Assembly (NCBI GenBank): GCA_964444065.1
Contig: CAYUFL010000004.1
Coordinates: 1-64,000, forward strand
Direction: 5' to 3'
Source of the DNA: JBGMEA01 sp964444065
GTDB taxonomy: Bacteria; Bacillota; Clostridia; Eubacteriales; Anaerofustaceae
Length of the DNA stretch: 64,000 nucleotides
In this document: positions 1-7,374 of the stretch, piece after piece
How positions within the stretch are numbered: position 1 is the first letter of the stretch
Layout: each line of letters begins with the position of its first letter
Position numbers and translations under genes: made by a program
The notes under the pieces: model-generated
The model's input: the letters and a program-made list of their open reading frames with translations, nothing else
Databases searched by the model: none
What the model was told of the DNA's origin: nothing

Positions 1-287
1 ATCTGAAGGATGGTGTTGCAGGAGAAACCCACGAATATAAGGAGATGTATCCCGATTTCGTAAAGGAAGCTGAAGCGGCAGGAAACAAAGCTGCTCTCAT
101 GTCTTTTACTTTTGCGATGAAAGCAGAAGAGGTTCACGCTGGGCTTTATCAAGATGCATTAGAGAACCTGGATCAGACAGAAGAAGTATTCTATTATCTC
201 TGCCCGGTCTGCGGAAATATTGAAAAATTTGTTCCGGATAAATGCAGTATTTGTGGTGTTCCGGGAGATAAATTCATTAAGTATTAA
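1..287 (+). CDS. Rubrerythrin, C-terminal part (gene begins before the window)
   Basis: The reading frame is open from base 3 and ends at 287. It encodes the end of the ferritin-like diiron domain (LKDGVAGETHEYKEMYPDF, then the second helix pair with FAMKAEEVHAGLY) followed by a rubredoxin-like domain with two metal-binding pairs, CPVCG and CSICG. Rubrerythrins are cytosolic non-haem iron proteins that reduce hydrogen peroxide in anaerobes, taking electrons through the rubredoxin site. The N-terminal diiron half lies outside the window. The next gene, also ferritin-like, starts 45 bases downstream in the same direction, so the two probably form an oxidative-stress or iron-handling unit. The family assignment is very secure. 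Confidence 0.95.
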   Translation, partial: LKDGVAGETHEYKEMYPDFVKEAEAAGNKAALMSFTFAMKAEEVHAGLYQDALENLDQTEEVFYYLCPVCGNIEKFVPDKCSICGVPGDKFIKY

Positions 288-332
288 ATATACGAATCTG
301 TTAAAACTATATAAATTGAGGAGGTAACAATT

Positions 333-638
333 ATGCCTGACTTTGGACATCCTTTTTCTGGACTTGCGAAAGATCGTAAGTTAAGTGATCAGGAATTGAT
401 ACGAGCAATCCGTTTTATGGTTTCTGCCGAATATGAAGCAATCCAGCTTTATATGCAATTAGCAGAATCCACTGACAACAAGCTGGCAATTGAAGTGCTC
501 AAGGATATAGCTGATGAAGAAAGAGTTCATGCCGGTGAGTTTTTGAGATTACTCAAGGAGCTTGATCCAGATGAAGAAAAGTTCTATGCTGAAGGTGCTG
601 AAGAAGTGCAAGAGGAAATTGAGAAACTGAAGAAATAG
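333..638 (+). CDS. Ferritin-like protein of the encapsulin-cargo (Flp/EncFtn) family
   Basis: This 101-residue protein starts at ATG 333 behind GAGGAGGTAAC. It carries the short two-helix ferritin pattern AEYEAIQLY (Glu33, Glu35) and DEERVHAGEF (Glu62, Glu63, His66), the metal ligands expected in encapsulated-ferritin relatives, which oxidise and store iron as dimers or decamers. The N-terminus MPDFGHPFSGL and the LDPDEE segment resemble the stand-alone Flp proteins of Thermotoga and the Flp domain fused to encapsulin in Pyrococcus, judged from memory. It ends in EEIEKLKK with no encapsulin-targeting tail, and no encapsulin gene is present downstream. It follows rubrerythrin by 45 bases and is probably co-transcribed with it. 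Confidence 0.8.
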   Translation: MPDFGHPFSGLAKDRKLSDQELIRAIRFMVSAEYEAIQLYMQLAESTDNKLAIEVLKDIADEERVHAGEFLRLLKELDPDEEKFYAEGAEEVQEEIEKLKK

Positions 639-676
639 CCGGTGTTTAGCCTGGAACAATTTCGCACCACCAAGAA

Positions 677-729
677 CAATGCACGCTCCTTGTAAATCGT
701 TAAGATTTTTAGCTGGGGAGTGTGCATTG
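677..729 (+). other. Imperfect 13-bp inverted repeat downstream of the ferritin-like gene
   Basis: Bases 677-689 (CAATGCACGCTCC) pair with 717-729 (GGAGTGTGCATTG) with one G-U pair and a 27-base spacer. No T-run follows, so it is a poor intrinsic terminator. It could still end the upstream operon or be left over from a mobile element. Confidence 0.45.
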
Positions 730-892
730 TATTAAATCATTGTGGAAGTTGGAAAGCAGTGCCAAACATGGTAAAGCAGTAATTACTAAAGCCTATCGAT
801 ATGTTCCCGAGAACATAGAAATTGTTGAAATGTTCACGCATATCTCGAAAACGTTAAAAAGCAGTGGAGCTGTTTCTATAAATGTAAAATAA
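713..892 (+). pseudogene. Short open frame, probable remnant of a decayed gene
   Basis: An open frame runs from 713 to the stop at 890-892 with no ATG; a GTG at 722 is the only plausible start and it sits directly on a GGGGAG. The last part reads AYRYVPENIEIVEMFTHIS and then SSGAVSINVK, with a coding-like amino-acid mix, but I do not recognise the family. It lies between a hairpin and IS-like repeats, so I read it as a fragment. It could also be a chance open frame. Confidence 0.25.
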
Positions 893-1102
893 AAAATCAA
901 TCGGCTGACATCAGTTGTCGAAACTCCGATTATGTAGAGACAGTAGTATTGATGTCAAGGGCAGATAAGTAAATGAGTAGAAAATCCTTTAAATAAAGGC
1001 TTTTCGAGATTTTACCGTAAAAAGCTGACAAGTAAAAATCGTGAAAATACCGGCTCATGAAAACAAGTCCAAAGGCATGATTTTGAATTTGACAAAACGA
1101 TT
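893..1102. other. Gene-free stretch
   Basis: No convincing coding frame was found on either strand. A small hairpin, CCTTTAAATAAAGG (986-999), is the only structure noted. The interval leads into the direct repeats at 1103-1219. Confidence 0.5.
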
Positions 1103-1219
1103 TAGATGTTGGCACTTGGCGAGTGGTCAGGATAGATGTTTTGTGTTTTTGGGACTTAATGAGTGCTCAATATAGATGTTTTTTGGATTTGCTGAGGTTG
1201 AGTGAGCAGATTAGATGTT
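1103..1219 (+). repeat. Direct repeats resembling a multi-repeat insertion-sequence end
   Basis: TAGATGTT occurs at 1103, 1133, 1173 and 1212, at spacings of 30, 40 and 39 bases. Three copies are preceded by a GAGTG box twelve bases upstream, giving a degenerate 20-base unit at 1121-1140, 1161-1180 and 1200-1219. Ordered repeats of this size next to a gene-free stretch are typical of the ends of IS21-family elements, where the transposase binds several sites. No transposase gene is nearby. An array of regulator-binding sites for the gene at 1346 is the alternative. Confidence 0.5.
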
Positions 1220-1345
1220 AGGTGGAATTCAACCTTTTATAATGTATTTCAGAAGTAAAAGTAGGAAGAATACTGTGGACTTATTGAATATAAAAATAAT
1301 ACATACTGTTTTCTGGTTGATCGATTCCGAACGGAGATATTTGGG

Positions 1346-2449
1346 ATGAAAATAAAAATCAGACATATTATCGATGAAATCATAGCGGATGAGGATCTCA
1401 GAATCCGACTGCAGATGACCGTAATGACCGCAGTGTTGTTTTTTATCAGCTTTGTGATGTTTTTACTGAATGTATCGGAAAAGATCACGCGACTGACGGT
1501 GATCACGGGAAGTTTTTCTGCGGTATGCCTCATTTCCTTTTTACTTCTGAGTGTATTCCATCGGAAGTCATGCGTTTCGTATATAATCAGTGTATCTACC
1601 ACGCTTATGTTTGTGAGTTTTCTGATTACGGGCGGTATTGATGGATTCAGTCCCATCTGGATCTGTCTGCTGCCCAGTACGTCCATGTTTTTTCTCGGGA
1701 TGAAGCGTGCCACTGTCCTGTGCGTGGTTATGCAAATCATCCTGATTCTTGCGTTTTGGACACCGCTCTCCGTTTATCTGTTGTATGACTATTCGCCGAC
1801 GTTTATGATTCGGTTTCCCATCGTGTATTTTGCCGCGATTGTTATGGCACTTGCCTTGGAGACGGTTCGTATCCTGACTTACAATAAAATGAGCGTGATG
1901 ATGAGTTTGCTCGATCGGCTCGGCAATATCGATGAACTCACCAATATCGAAAACCGCCGATATTTCGATTCGAAACTGCAGGAACTCTGGGAGATTGTGC
2001 AGCGCGCGAACGGGCAGATTTCCATGCTGATGATCGATGTGGACTGGTTTAAAAATTACAATGATCACTACGGACATATCGCAGGCGACAAAGTGCTGGT
2101 GGCGACGGCGGATACAATCGTTTCGGCGATTAACCGCAGAACCGATGTTGCTGCAAGGTGGGGCGGAGAAGAATTCACAGTGCTGCTTCCTCTGACGGAT
2201 GCGGACGGGGCGGTGCACGTGGCAGCGCAGATTATTGAATCGCTCAGAGCAAGACGGATTCCGCACGAACATACCGGTACTTCCGAGCCGTATGTTACCG
2301 TGAGCATCGGCGTTGCAAATATGTTTCCTTCGGCAGAAAACATGCCGAATGATCTGCTGCGGCTTGCCGACCAGGCGCTGTATCGTGCGAAAGCCGCGGG
2401 GAGAAACTGCATCAGACTGGCGGGATGCGAAAAAGACAGCATCGAATGA
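1346..2449 (+). CDS. Membrane-bound diguanylate cyclase (GGDEF)
   Basis: The 367-residue product makes cyclic di-GMP from two GTP molecules. About six hydrophobic segments fill residues 25-175, followed by a GGDEF domain. The active site reads GGEEF (273-277), the metal site is MLMIDVDWFKNYND, and an RRTD sequence five residues before the active site (264-267) is an intact RxxD product-inhibition site. ATG 1346 follows GGAGA with 8-base spacing. The membrane domain is not a named sensor I can identify, so the signal is unknown. A second GGDEF gene lies at 62345. The next gene starts 60 bases downstream and may be co-transcribed. Confidence 0.92.
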   Translation: MKIKIRHIIDEIIADEDLRIRLQMTVMTAVLFFISFVMFLLNVSEKITRLTVITGSFSAVCLISFLLLSVFHRKSCVSYIISVSTTLMFVSFLITGGIDGFSPIWICLLPSTSMFFLGMKRATVLCVVMQIILILAFWTPLSVYLLYDYSPTFMIRFPIVYFAAIVMALALETVRILTYNKMSVMMSLLDRLGNIDELTNIENRRYFDSKLQELWEIVQRANGQISMLMIDVDWFKNYNDHYGHIAGDKVLVATADTIVSAINRRTDVAARWGGEEFTVLLPLTDADGAVHVAAQIIESLRARRIPHEHTGTSEPYVTVSIGVANMFPSAENMPNDLLRLADQALYRAKAAGRNCIRLAGCEKDSIE

Positions 2450-2508
2450 GCTTGCAGAGCAGGATTGATCCAATCAAGTCGCACAAGTGCGATCAGCAAG
2501 GAGAAAGC

Positions 2509-2862
2509 ATGAAATTCATCTGTTATCCGAAATGCAGCACCTGCAAAAAAGCAGGTATCTGGCTGAAAGAAAAGGGAATCGAAACCGAATACCGCGATAT
2601 CTCAATGGATAACCCGACTTATGAAGAATTGAAAAGCTGGGTTGCGATCAACGGACTTCCGTTGAAGCGTTTTTTTAACACAAGCGGTCTGAAATACAAA
2701 GCCCTTGCGCTCAAAGATAAACTTCCCGCGATGAGCGAGGAAGAACAGCTCCGACTGCTTGCCACCGACGGGTTGCTTGTCAAGCGACCGATTCTTATCG
2801 GGGATGGGTTTGTTTTACTCGGATTCAAAGAAGAGGAGTGGGCGGATCGTTTGCTGTCATGA
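2509..2862 (+). CDS. ArsC/Spx/YffB-family thioredoxin-fold protein
   Basis: The 117-residue protein has the family start MKFICYPKCSTCKKA with Cys9-x-x-Cys12, and the family C-terminus KRPILIGDGFVLLGFKEEEW. Members are arsenate reductases, Spx-like RNA-polymerase regulators or reductases of unknown substrate; sequence alone does not decide. ATG 2509 was chosen because AAGGAGAAAGC precedes it and the fold begins there; the frame is open further upstream but the extra residues resemble no domain. An arsenate role has no support from the neighbourhood, as no arsB or arsR is present. Confidence 0.85.
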   Translation: MKFICYPKCSTCKKAGIWLKEKGIETEYRDISMDNPTYEELKSWVAINGLPLKRFFNTSGLKYKALALKDKLPAMSEEEQLRLLATDGLLVKRPILIGDGFVLLGFKEEEWADRLLS

Positions 2863-2945
2863 TACTTGGCGGAGACTTGGGATATTCGTCAATGTGTCTT
2901 AAATACAGAATGTTGAATCAATCACGCAGATAAATGATATTTTGA

Positions 2946-2985
2946 CAAAGCGACAGCTTTATACGATAAAGAAGTTGTCGCTTTG
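2946..2985 (+). terminator. Hairpin after the ArsC-like gene
   Basis: CAAAGCGACA (2946-2955) pairs perfectly with TGTCGCTTTG (2976-2985), with a further internal CTTTA/TAAAG pairing. Only a weak T-rich stretch follows, so termination is plausible rather than certain. Confidence 0.5.
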
Positions 2986-3084
2986 TATTGTATTGCATGG
3001 ATAGACATTCAATAATTGATCTAATTTCCTTTAGGTAAGCCATAAATTGCATTCAAAATTTTCATGGTTTCATGAAGAAATTGA

Positions 3085-3113
3085 TTGTCAAAATGATTCG
3101 CCGGGAGTACAAT
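3085..3113 (+). promoter_or_regulatory. Promoter of the antiporter gene
   Basis: TTGTCA (3085-3090) and TACAAT (3108-3113) are separated by 17 bases, a good vegetative sigma-factor promoter, 26 bases before the start codon of the antiporter gene. Confidence 0.6.
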
Positions 3114-3139
3114 AGTGATATTTTATAAGTGGGGGGCTT

Positions 3140-4420
3140 ATGGATAATTCAATTACACAGTCGGCAAATCAGCTGATGCAGCTGTTGGCGCTTGTCATCC
3201 TTGCCGGATTGGTTTTTACAAAAGTCAGCGAAAAAATTAAAATTCCGGATGTGGTATTATATATATTTGCGGGTATTCTGCTTGGTCCTCATCTGCTGAA
3301 CTGGATCAATATCGAAACGTACCCGGTCGAAAACCAACTGATTCTTTCCTTCGGCGCGGCATATATCCTTTATGACGGGGGACGCGAAATCGAACTCAGT
3401 GTTCTGAACAAAGTGAAGTGGTCCGTCGGGCTGCTCTCCACGGTCGGGGTGGTGATTTCCACAGCGGTTGTGGGATTTTTTGCGCAGAAGTTTTTCGGTA
3501 TCCCTATGATATACGCACTTTTGATGGGTGCCGTAATTGCATCTACAGATCCGTCCGTACTGGTGCCGCTGTTCAAAAAAATGCGGATCAGCAGCAAGCT
3601 GAAACAAACGATCATTTCGGAATCCGCATTCAACGATGCGGCAGGTGCGGTTGTGACGTTCGGCTTGCTCGCCATTGTGCTCGGCGGCTCTTTCTCTCTG
3701 GGCGGCAGTCTGCTTGACCTGCTCAAACAGATCGGCGGGGGTATTCTGGTTGGGGTGGTATTCGGATATCTGACCCATTTGATTGTCTCGGAAAAGAAAT
3801 ACGGCATCTTCAATCAGTATGCCACCTTCGTGGTATTGATCGCGGTCGGCGGTGCTTATCTGATCGCCAGCCATTTTGGTTTCAGCGGATTTATGGCTGT
3901 GTTTATCATCGGCATGTTCTGCGGCAACAAGGAAAAATTCGGCTTTACCATTCCCGAAGATTCTCTGGATACCCATCTGCGTTTTAAAGAAGTGTTTACC
4001 GTGATCCTTCGTATGATGATCTTCGTGCTGCTCGGCACGCATCTGCATTTCGATACCCTGATTGCCAATATCTGGCCGACGCTTGCCGTTGTGGGCATCC
4101 TGATTTTTGTCGCCAGACCGCTTTCCGTGCTTGTCTGTGTGATATTTGACCGTCAGGCGAAATGGAGCTGGAAGCAGATCATCTACCTGATGTGGATTCG
4201 CGAAACGGGTGTTATCCCTGCCGCGCTCTCCGGAATGCTGCTTACATCCGGTGTACTGCATGCGGATATTATTTCGGCGGTCACCTTTGCCACCATTCTG
4301 ATTACATTGACGTTTCAGGCAAGCACGGCGAAAATGCTCGCCAAGCTTCTGAAGCTGGAGATCAAAGAAGACCTGTCGGAAAATCCGGTGCCGTTTGTTT
4401 CCGAACAATCTCAATCATAA
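3140..4420 (+). CDS. Cation:proton antiporter (CPA1/NhaP-like)
   Basis: The 426-residue protein has about twelve membrane segments and no cytosolic C-terminal domain. The ion-binding motifs of CPA1 exchangers are visible: ASTDPS (Thr136-Asp137) and SESAFND (Asn165-Asp166), with Asp166 the likely transported-ion carboxylate. Such proteins exchange Na+ or K+ for H+ across the plasma membrane for pH and salt homeostasis. ATG 3140 follows GGGGGG closely. It is a single-gene unit with its own promoter and a strong terminator. The cation cannot be read from sequence. Confidence 0.88.
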   Translation: MDNSITQSANQLMQLLALVILAGLVFTKVSEKIKIPDVVLYIFAGILLGPHLLNWINIETYPVENQLILSFGAAYILYDGGREIELSVLNKVKWSVGLLSTVGVVISTAVVGFFAQKFFGIPMIYALLMGAVIASTDPSVLVPLFKKMRISSKLKQTIISESAFNDAAGAVVTFGLLAIVLGGSFSLGGSLLDLLKQIGGGILVGVVFGYLTHLIVSEKKYGIFNQYATFVVLIAVGGAYLIASHFGFSGFMAVFIIGMFCGNKEKFGFTIPEDSLDTHLRFKEVFTVILRMMIFVLLGTHLHFDTLIANIWPTLAVVGILIFVARPLSVLVCVIFDRQAKWSWKQIIYLMWIRETGVIPAALSGMLLTSGVLHADIISAVTFATILITLTFQASTAKMLAKLLKLEIKEDLSENPVPFVSEQSQS

Positions 4421-4443
4421 GCGGTGCTTACATCATAGAAGGA

Positions 4444-4475
4444 GAAAATCCGTATGTACGGGTTTTCTTTTTTTT
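4444..4475 (+). terminator. Intrinsic terminator of the antiporter gene
   Basis: GAAAATCCGTA (4444-4454) pairs with TACGGGTTTTC (4457-4467) and is followed by a run of T. Confidence 0.9.
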
Positions 4476-4481
4476 GAGGGG

Positions 4482-4509
4482 TTGCAAATCTGAGTCAGTT
4501 GCTTATACT
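4482..4509 (+). promoter_or_regulatory. Promoter of the TetR/hydrolase operon
   Basis: TTGCAA (4482-4487) and TATACT (4504-4509) are spaced by 16 bases. Transcription would begin near 4516, immediately before the palindrome at 4520-4536. Confidence 0.7.
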
Positions 4510-4519
4510 GAAAGGAGAA

Positions 4520-4536
4520 CTGACCGTATCGGTCAG
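4520..4536. promoter_or_regulatory. Palindromic TetR-type operator
   Basis: CTGACCGTATCGGTCAG is a perfect dyad with a 3-base centre, of the kind bound by TetR/AcrR repressors. It covers about +5 to +21 of the operon promoter and lies 13 bases before the TetR start codon, so autorepression is expected. Confidence 0.8.
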
Positions 4537-4549
4537 CCGAGGTGGCGCC

Positions 4550-5182
4550 ATGAATGAAAGCTTTTGGCTTCTTTGCGAAGAAAAACAAAACAGAATCCGC
4601 AATGCCGCAATGATGGTATTTTCGCAGAACTCGTACAAAAAAGCATCGACGGATGATATTGCCGCGCAGGCAGGCATATCGAAAGGACTTCTTTTTTATC
4701 ATTTCAGGACAAAAAAAGAGCTTTATTGTGATATGTACGAATATTGCTGCGAGCAGATTTACCGTGCGGTTGATGAAATCGATGCCATGAAGGAAACCGA
4801 TTTTTTCGAGCGTAACCGATTGATTGTGCAGGCAAGGCTCAATGCAGCGGCGCGCAATCCGTATCTGCTGGATTTTGGTCTGCGTGCTTATTACGAAACT
4901 GATCCGATGATCTGCGCAGACATATCGGCAATCAACAACGATATTCTGTCGGACGGACTTTCCCGACTGTCTGAAAATCTCGACACCTCGCAATTCCGTT
5001 CGCAGGAAGATATTCCCCGGGCAATTAAAATGATCGTGTGGATCGGGGACGGGCTGATCAAAGAACGGATTCAACAGGGCACTTTGGATACGGATATGCT
5101 GCGCGATGAAGTCGGCGCATATTTCGATCTGATGAAACACGGGTTTTACTGCGAAAAAAAGGTTCGGGAGGAAACATTATGA
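4550..5182 (+). CDS. TetR/AcrR-family transcriptional regulator
   Basis: The 210-residue protein has an N-terminal helix-turn-helix: AAMMVFSQNSYKKASTDDIA, then AGISKGLLFYHFRTKKELY, the family signature. The rest is a ligand/dimer domain of no known specificity. ATG 4550 was preferred over an upstream TTG frame because it follows GAGGTGG and because the operator at 4520-4536 would otherwise be inside the coding sequence. Its stop overlaps the start of the alpha/beta hydrolase gene (ATGA), so the two are translationally coupled. The likely model is repression of both genes, relieved by a small molecule related to the hydrolase substrate. Confidence 0.9.
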   Translation: MNESFWLLCEEKQNRIRNAAMMVFSQNSYKKASTDDIAAQAGISKGLLFYHFRTKKELYCDMYEYCCEQIYRAVDEIDAMKETDFFERNRLIVQARLNAAARNPYLLDFGLRAYYETDPMICADISAINNDILSDGLSRLSENLDTSQFRSQEDIPRAIKMIVWIGDGLIKERIQQGTLDTDMLRDEVGAYFDLMKHGFYCEKKVREETL

Positions 5183-6045
5183 AGAACAATATCAATCCAT
5201 TCGATCTGGAATTTCGTACATATCATTTGCGCGCATACCAAAGGAGTTCGGGCAGCGGGATTCCTGTTCTTTTCCTGCATGGAGGAGGGCTCGACAGCGC
5301 GATGCTTTCATGGCAGGAGGTATTATCCCTGATGCCGCCCGAATACGACTGCTTTGCTGTCGATCAGCTCGGTTACGGCGAAAGCGACAAACCGGATTTG
5401 GCCTATTCGGTTCCGTTGTATGAGGAGCTGGTGCTGTCCGTGTTGGATCAGTTGGGTCTTGCATCCGCGCATCTCGTCGGGCTTTCGCTTGGCGGGGGTG
5501 TCGCCATTGCCGTTGCCCTGCAATCACCCGAACGGGTGCGCTCATTAACACTGACGGATGCTTGGGGACTGAGCAAAACGATTCCGTTTTACAGGCTCAG
5601 CAGATGGTTTGTCAATTCCTCGTGGAATGCGAAATCTTATCGGTGGGCGGGAAAAAAGCGAAGCCGCGTGCGTTATCTGATCACCGCATCGCTGTTTGGA
5701 AGCAGTGCAAATGTCAGTGCTGCTCTTGTAGAAGAACTGTATGGATTGCTTCAGCATCCCGACTGCAATCTTGCATGGGAAAGCCTGCAGCGTTACGAAA
5801 TCGGCAAAGACGGAATCACAACCGATCTTCATTCGCATCTCGGCGAACTGAGCATGCCTGTGCTTATTGTGAACGGTGAAATGGACTTTGGAGTGCCGCT
5901 GAAAGATGCAAAAGCCGCGGCGGAATCAATCCCGCATGCAGCGCTTTTTGTCATCAAAGGCGCAAAGCATTGGGCACAGAAAGAATATCCGCAGATATTT
6001 ACAGATCGTTTGTGTCTGTTTTTGCAGGAACACGTAAATCTTTGA
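5179..6045 (+). CDS. Alpha/beta-fold hydrolase
   Basis: The 288-residue protein shows the complete hydrolase machinery: oxyanion loop HGGG (34-37), nucleophile elbow GLSLGG with Ser103, acid Asp236 in NGEMDFGVP, and His264 in GAKHW. Length and layout match the cytosolic esterase/epoxide-hydrolase-like family; no signal peptide is seen. The start overlaps the TetR stop by four bases, after GGGAGG. A TetR-controlled hydrolase usually acts on an exogenous ester or similar compound, but the substrate is not predictable. Confidence 0.88.
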   Translation: MKNNINPFDLEFRTYHLRAYQRSSGSGIPVLFLHGGGLDSAMLSWQEVLSLMPPEYDCFAVDQLGYGESDKPDLAYSVPLYEELVLSVLDQLGLASAHLVGLSLGGGVAIAVALQSPERVRSLTLTDAWGLSKTIPFYRLSRWFVNSSWNAKSYRWAGKKRSRVRYLITASLFGSSANVSAALVEELYGLLQHPDCNLAWESLQRYEIGKDGITTDLHSHLGELSMPVLIVNGEMDFGVPLKDAKAAAESIPHAALFVIKGAKHWAQKEYPQIFTDRLCLFLQEHVNL

Positions 6046-6088
6046 CGGTGCTTTTATCGAAAATGTGGTCTGTTCCGCAAAGGCTGTT

Positions 6089-6117
6089 TTGGAATTATAA
6101 CGTTTCCGTGATATGAT
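6089..6117 (+). promoter_or_regulatory. Promoter of the first GNAT gene, apparently leaderless
   Basis: TTGGAA (6089-6094) and TATGAT (6112-6117) are separated by 17 bases. The start codon ATG begins at 6124, seven bases past the -10 box, which is where transcription should start. No Shine-Dalgarno sequence is visible. Confidence 0.55.
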
Positions 6118-6123
6118 AACATT

Positions 6124-6765
6124 ATGGAAAATATCATCTTACGAAACGAAACCGAACAGGATTATCAAAGCGTGGAAAACGTAACGAGGGAAGCGTTCTG
6201 GAACGTACATGTACCCGGGTGCAATGAGCATTATCTCGTGCATGTCATGCGCGATTCCGAGCTGTTCATTCCCGAGCTGGACTTTGTTGCGGAGCTGAAC
6301 GGCAATGTTGTCGGCAATATTATGTACGCTCACTCCATGCTCACCGAAGGGGACGATAAAATCTATCCCGTCATTACCTTTGGTCCCGTGAGCGTGCTGC
6401 CTGCCCATCAGAACAAAGGCATCGGTACGATGCTGATACGGCATACCGTGGATTTGGCACGCAAAATGGGATATCCCGCCATTTTCATTTGCGGCGATCC
6501 GGACTATTACAATCGCTTCGGATTTGTCCCCGCGGAAACATACCAAATCAAAAACAGTGCGGGTCAATATGCCGACGCGCTGCAGGTGCTGGAGTTGGAA
6601 AAGGGTGCGTTGGAGGATATTGTCGGCAGCTTCTGCGAAGGTGCTGTTTATGACATCGATGAAAAAGAAGCTGAAGCGTTCGATGCGCAGTTTCCTCCAA
6701 AAGAAAAAAAACACACACCGACGCAGGATCGATTCAGCACTTTGATTCAAGCGGTGCACAAATAA
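6124..6765 (+). CDS. GNAT-family N-acetyltransferase (YhbS-like)
   Basis: The 213-residue protein has the acetyl-CoA-binding pattern FGPVSVLPAHQNKGIGTMLIRHTVDLARKMG, with the Q/RxxGxG/A pyrophosphate loop as QNKGIG, and the YYNRFGFVPAETY segment typical of YhbS-like enzymes. It would transfer acetyl from acetyl-CoA to an amine on an unknown substrate. The domain begins right at the N-terminus, so ATG 6124 is the only sensible start even though there is no ribosome site in front of it. A terminator follows at 6786. Confidence 0.88.
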   Translation: MENIILRNETEQDYQSVENVTREAFWNVHVPGCNEHYLVHVMRDSELFIPELDFVAELNGNVVGNIMYAHSMLTEGDDKIYPVITFGPVSVLPAHQNKGIGTMLIRHTVDLARKMGYPAIFICGDPDYYNRFGFVPAETYQIKNSAGQYADALQVLELEKGALEDIVGSFCEGAVYDIDEKEAEAFDAQFPPKEKKHTPTQDRFSTLIQAVHK

Positions 6766-6785
6766 GCAACCATGTCATCACTCAG

Positions 6786-6815
6786 GATGCCCGTTTCCGC
6801 GGACATCTTTTTTTT
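6786..6815 (+). terminator. Intrinsic terminator after the GNAT gene
   Basis: GATGCCCG (6786-6793) pairs with CGGACATC (6800-6807), one mismatch, followed by eight T. Confidence 0.8.
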
Positions 6816-6900
6816 GATAAAACAAAGATTCGGCAGTACATGAGTGCTATAATAAGCTCAAGAATAATATCCCGGAAAAAGCGAAAAGGAGATCGTTATT

Positions 6901-7362
6901 ATGAGCGAGATCACAATCGAAAAACGCGATGCACAACCGACGCTGTGCGTAAGAGTACGCACAACAGCAAAAGAACTGCCGCAGCTGATTGAAGAAAAAA
7001 CAGCGGATATCCGAGCATATTTGATTACACTCGGAAAAGAGGCAAAAGGAGAACCGTACGCAGTGTACCTAAACTGGGACAAATCGGGACTGGATGCGGA
7101 AATCGGCATCGCAGTCGGCGAAGCACTTCCCGAACGCGGCGAAATCAAAGCGGGGAAACTGCCTGCTTACGATGCGCTTACTGCTGTGTTTCAGGGCGCA
7201 TATCGGGATATGAAACAACTGTATGCCAAAATGAACGAGTGGATTACGCAAAACGGATATCAGGGTAACGGGCTTTCCTACGAATTCTATTACAATTTTC
7301 CGTCACAGGTACCGCAGGAAGAACTGCTGACCCGCGTGGATTTGCCTGTCACGAAAAAATAG
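6901..7362 (+). CDS. GyrI-like small-molecule-binding protein
   Basis: The 153-residue protein matches the GyrI-like/AraC effector-binding fold: two repeats with an acidic pocket (EIGIAVGEALPERGEIKAGKLPAYDALTAVFQGAYRDM and YEFYYNFPSQVPQEELLTRVDLPV). Stand-alone members bind hydrophobic or cationic small molecules, and some protect from drugs. No DNA-binding domain is attached. ATG 6901 follows AAAGGAGATCGTT, and a TATAAT box is at 6848-6853. The next gene, another acetyltransferase, starts 12 bases after the stop, so the two form an operon that may deal with a toxic compound. Confidence 0.75.
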   Translation: MSEITIEKRDAQPTLCVRVRTTAKELPQLIEEKTADIRAYLITLGKEAKGEPYAVYLNWDKSGLDAEIGIAVGEALPERGEIKAGKLPAYDALTAVFQGAYRDMKQLYAKMNEWITQNGYQGNGLSYEFYYNFPSQVPQEELLTRVDLPVTKK

Positions 7363-7374
7363 AAGAGGAATCCT

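Noticed and set aside
930..1115. Minus-strand 61-codon frame
   Set aside because: No ribosome site or domain, and it overlaps the IS-like repeats.
1568..2473. Long antisense frame over the GGDEF gene
   Set aside because: No start context or recognisable domain; it mirrors codon bias of the real gene.
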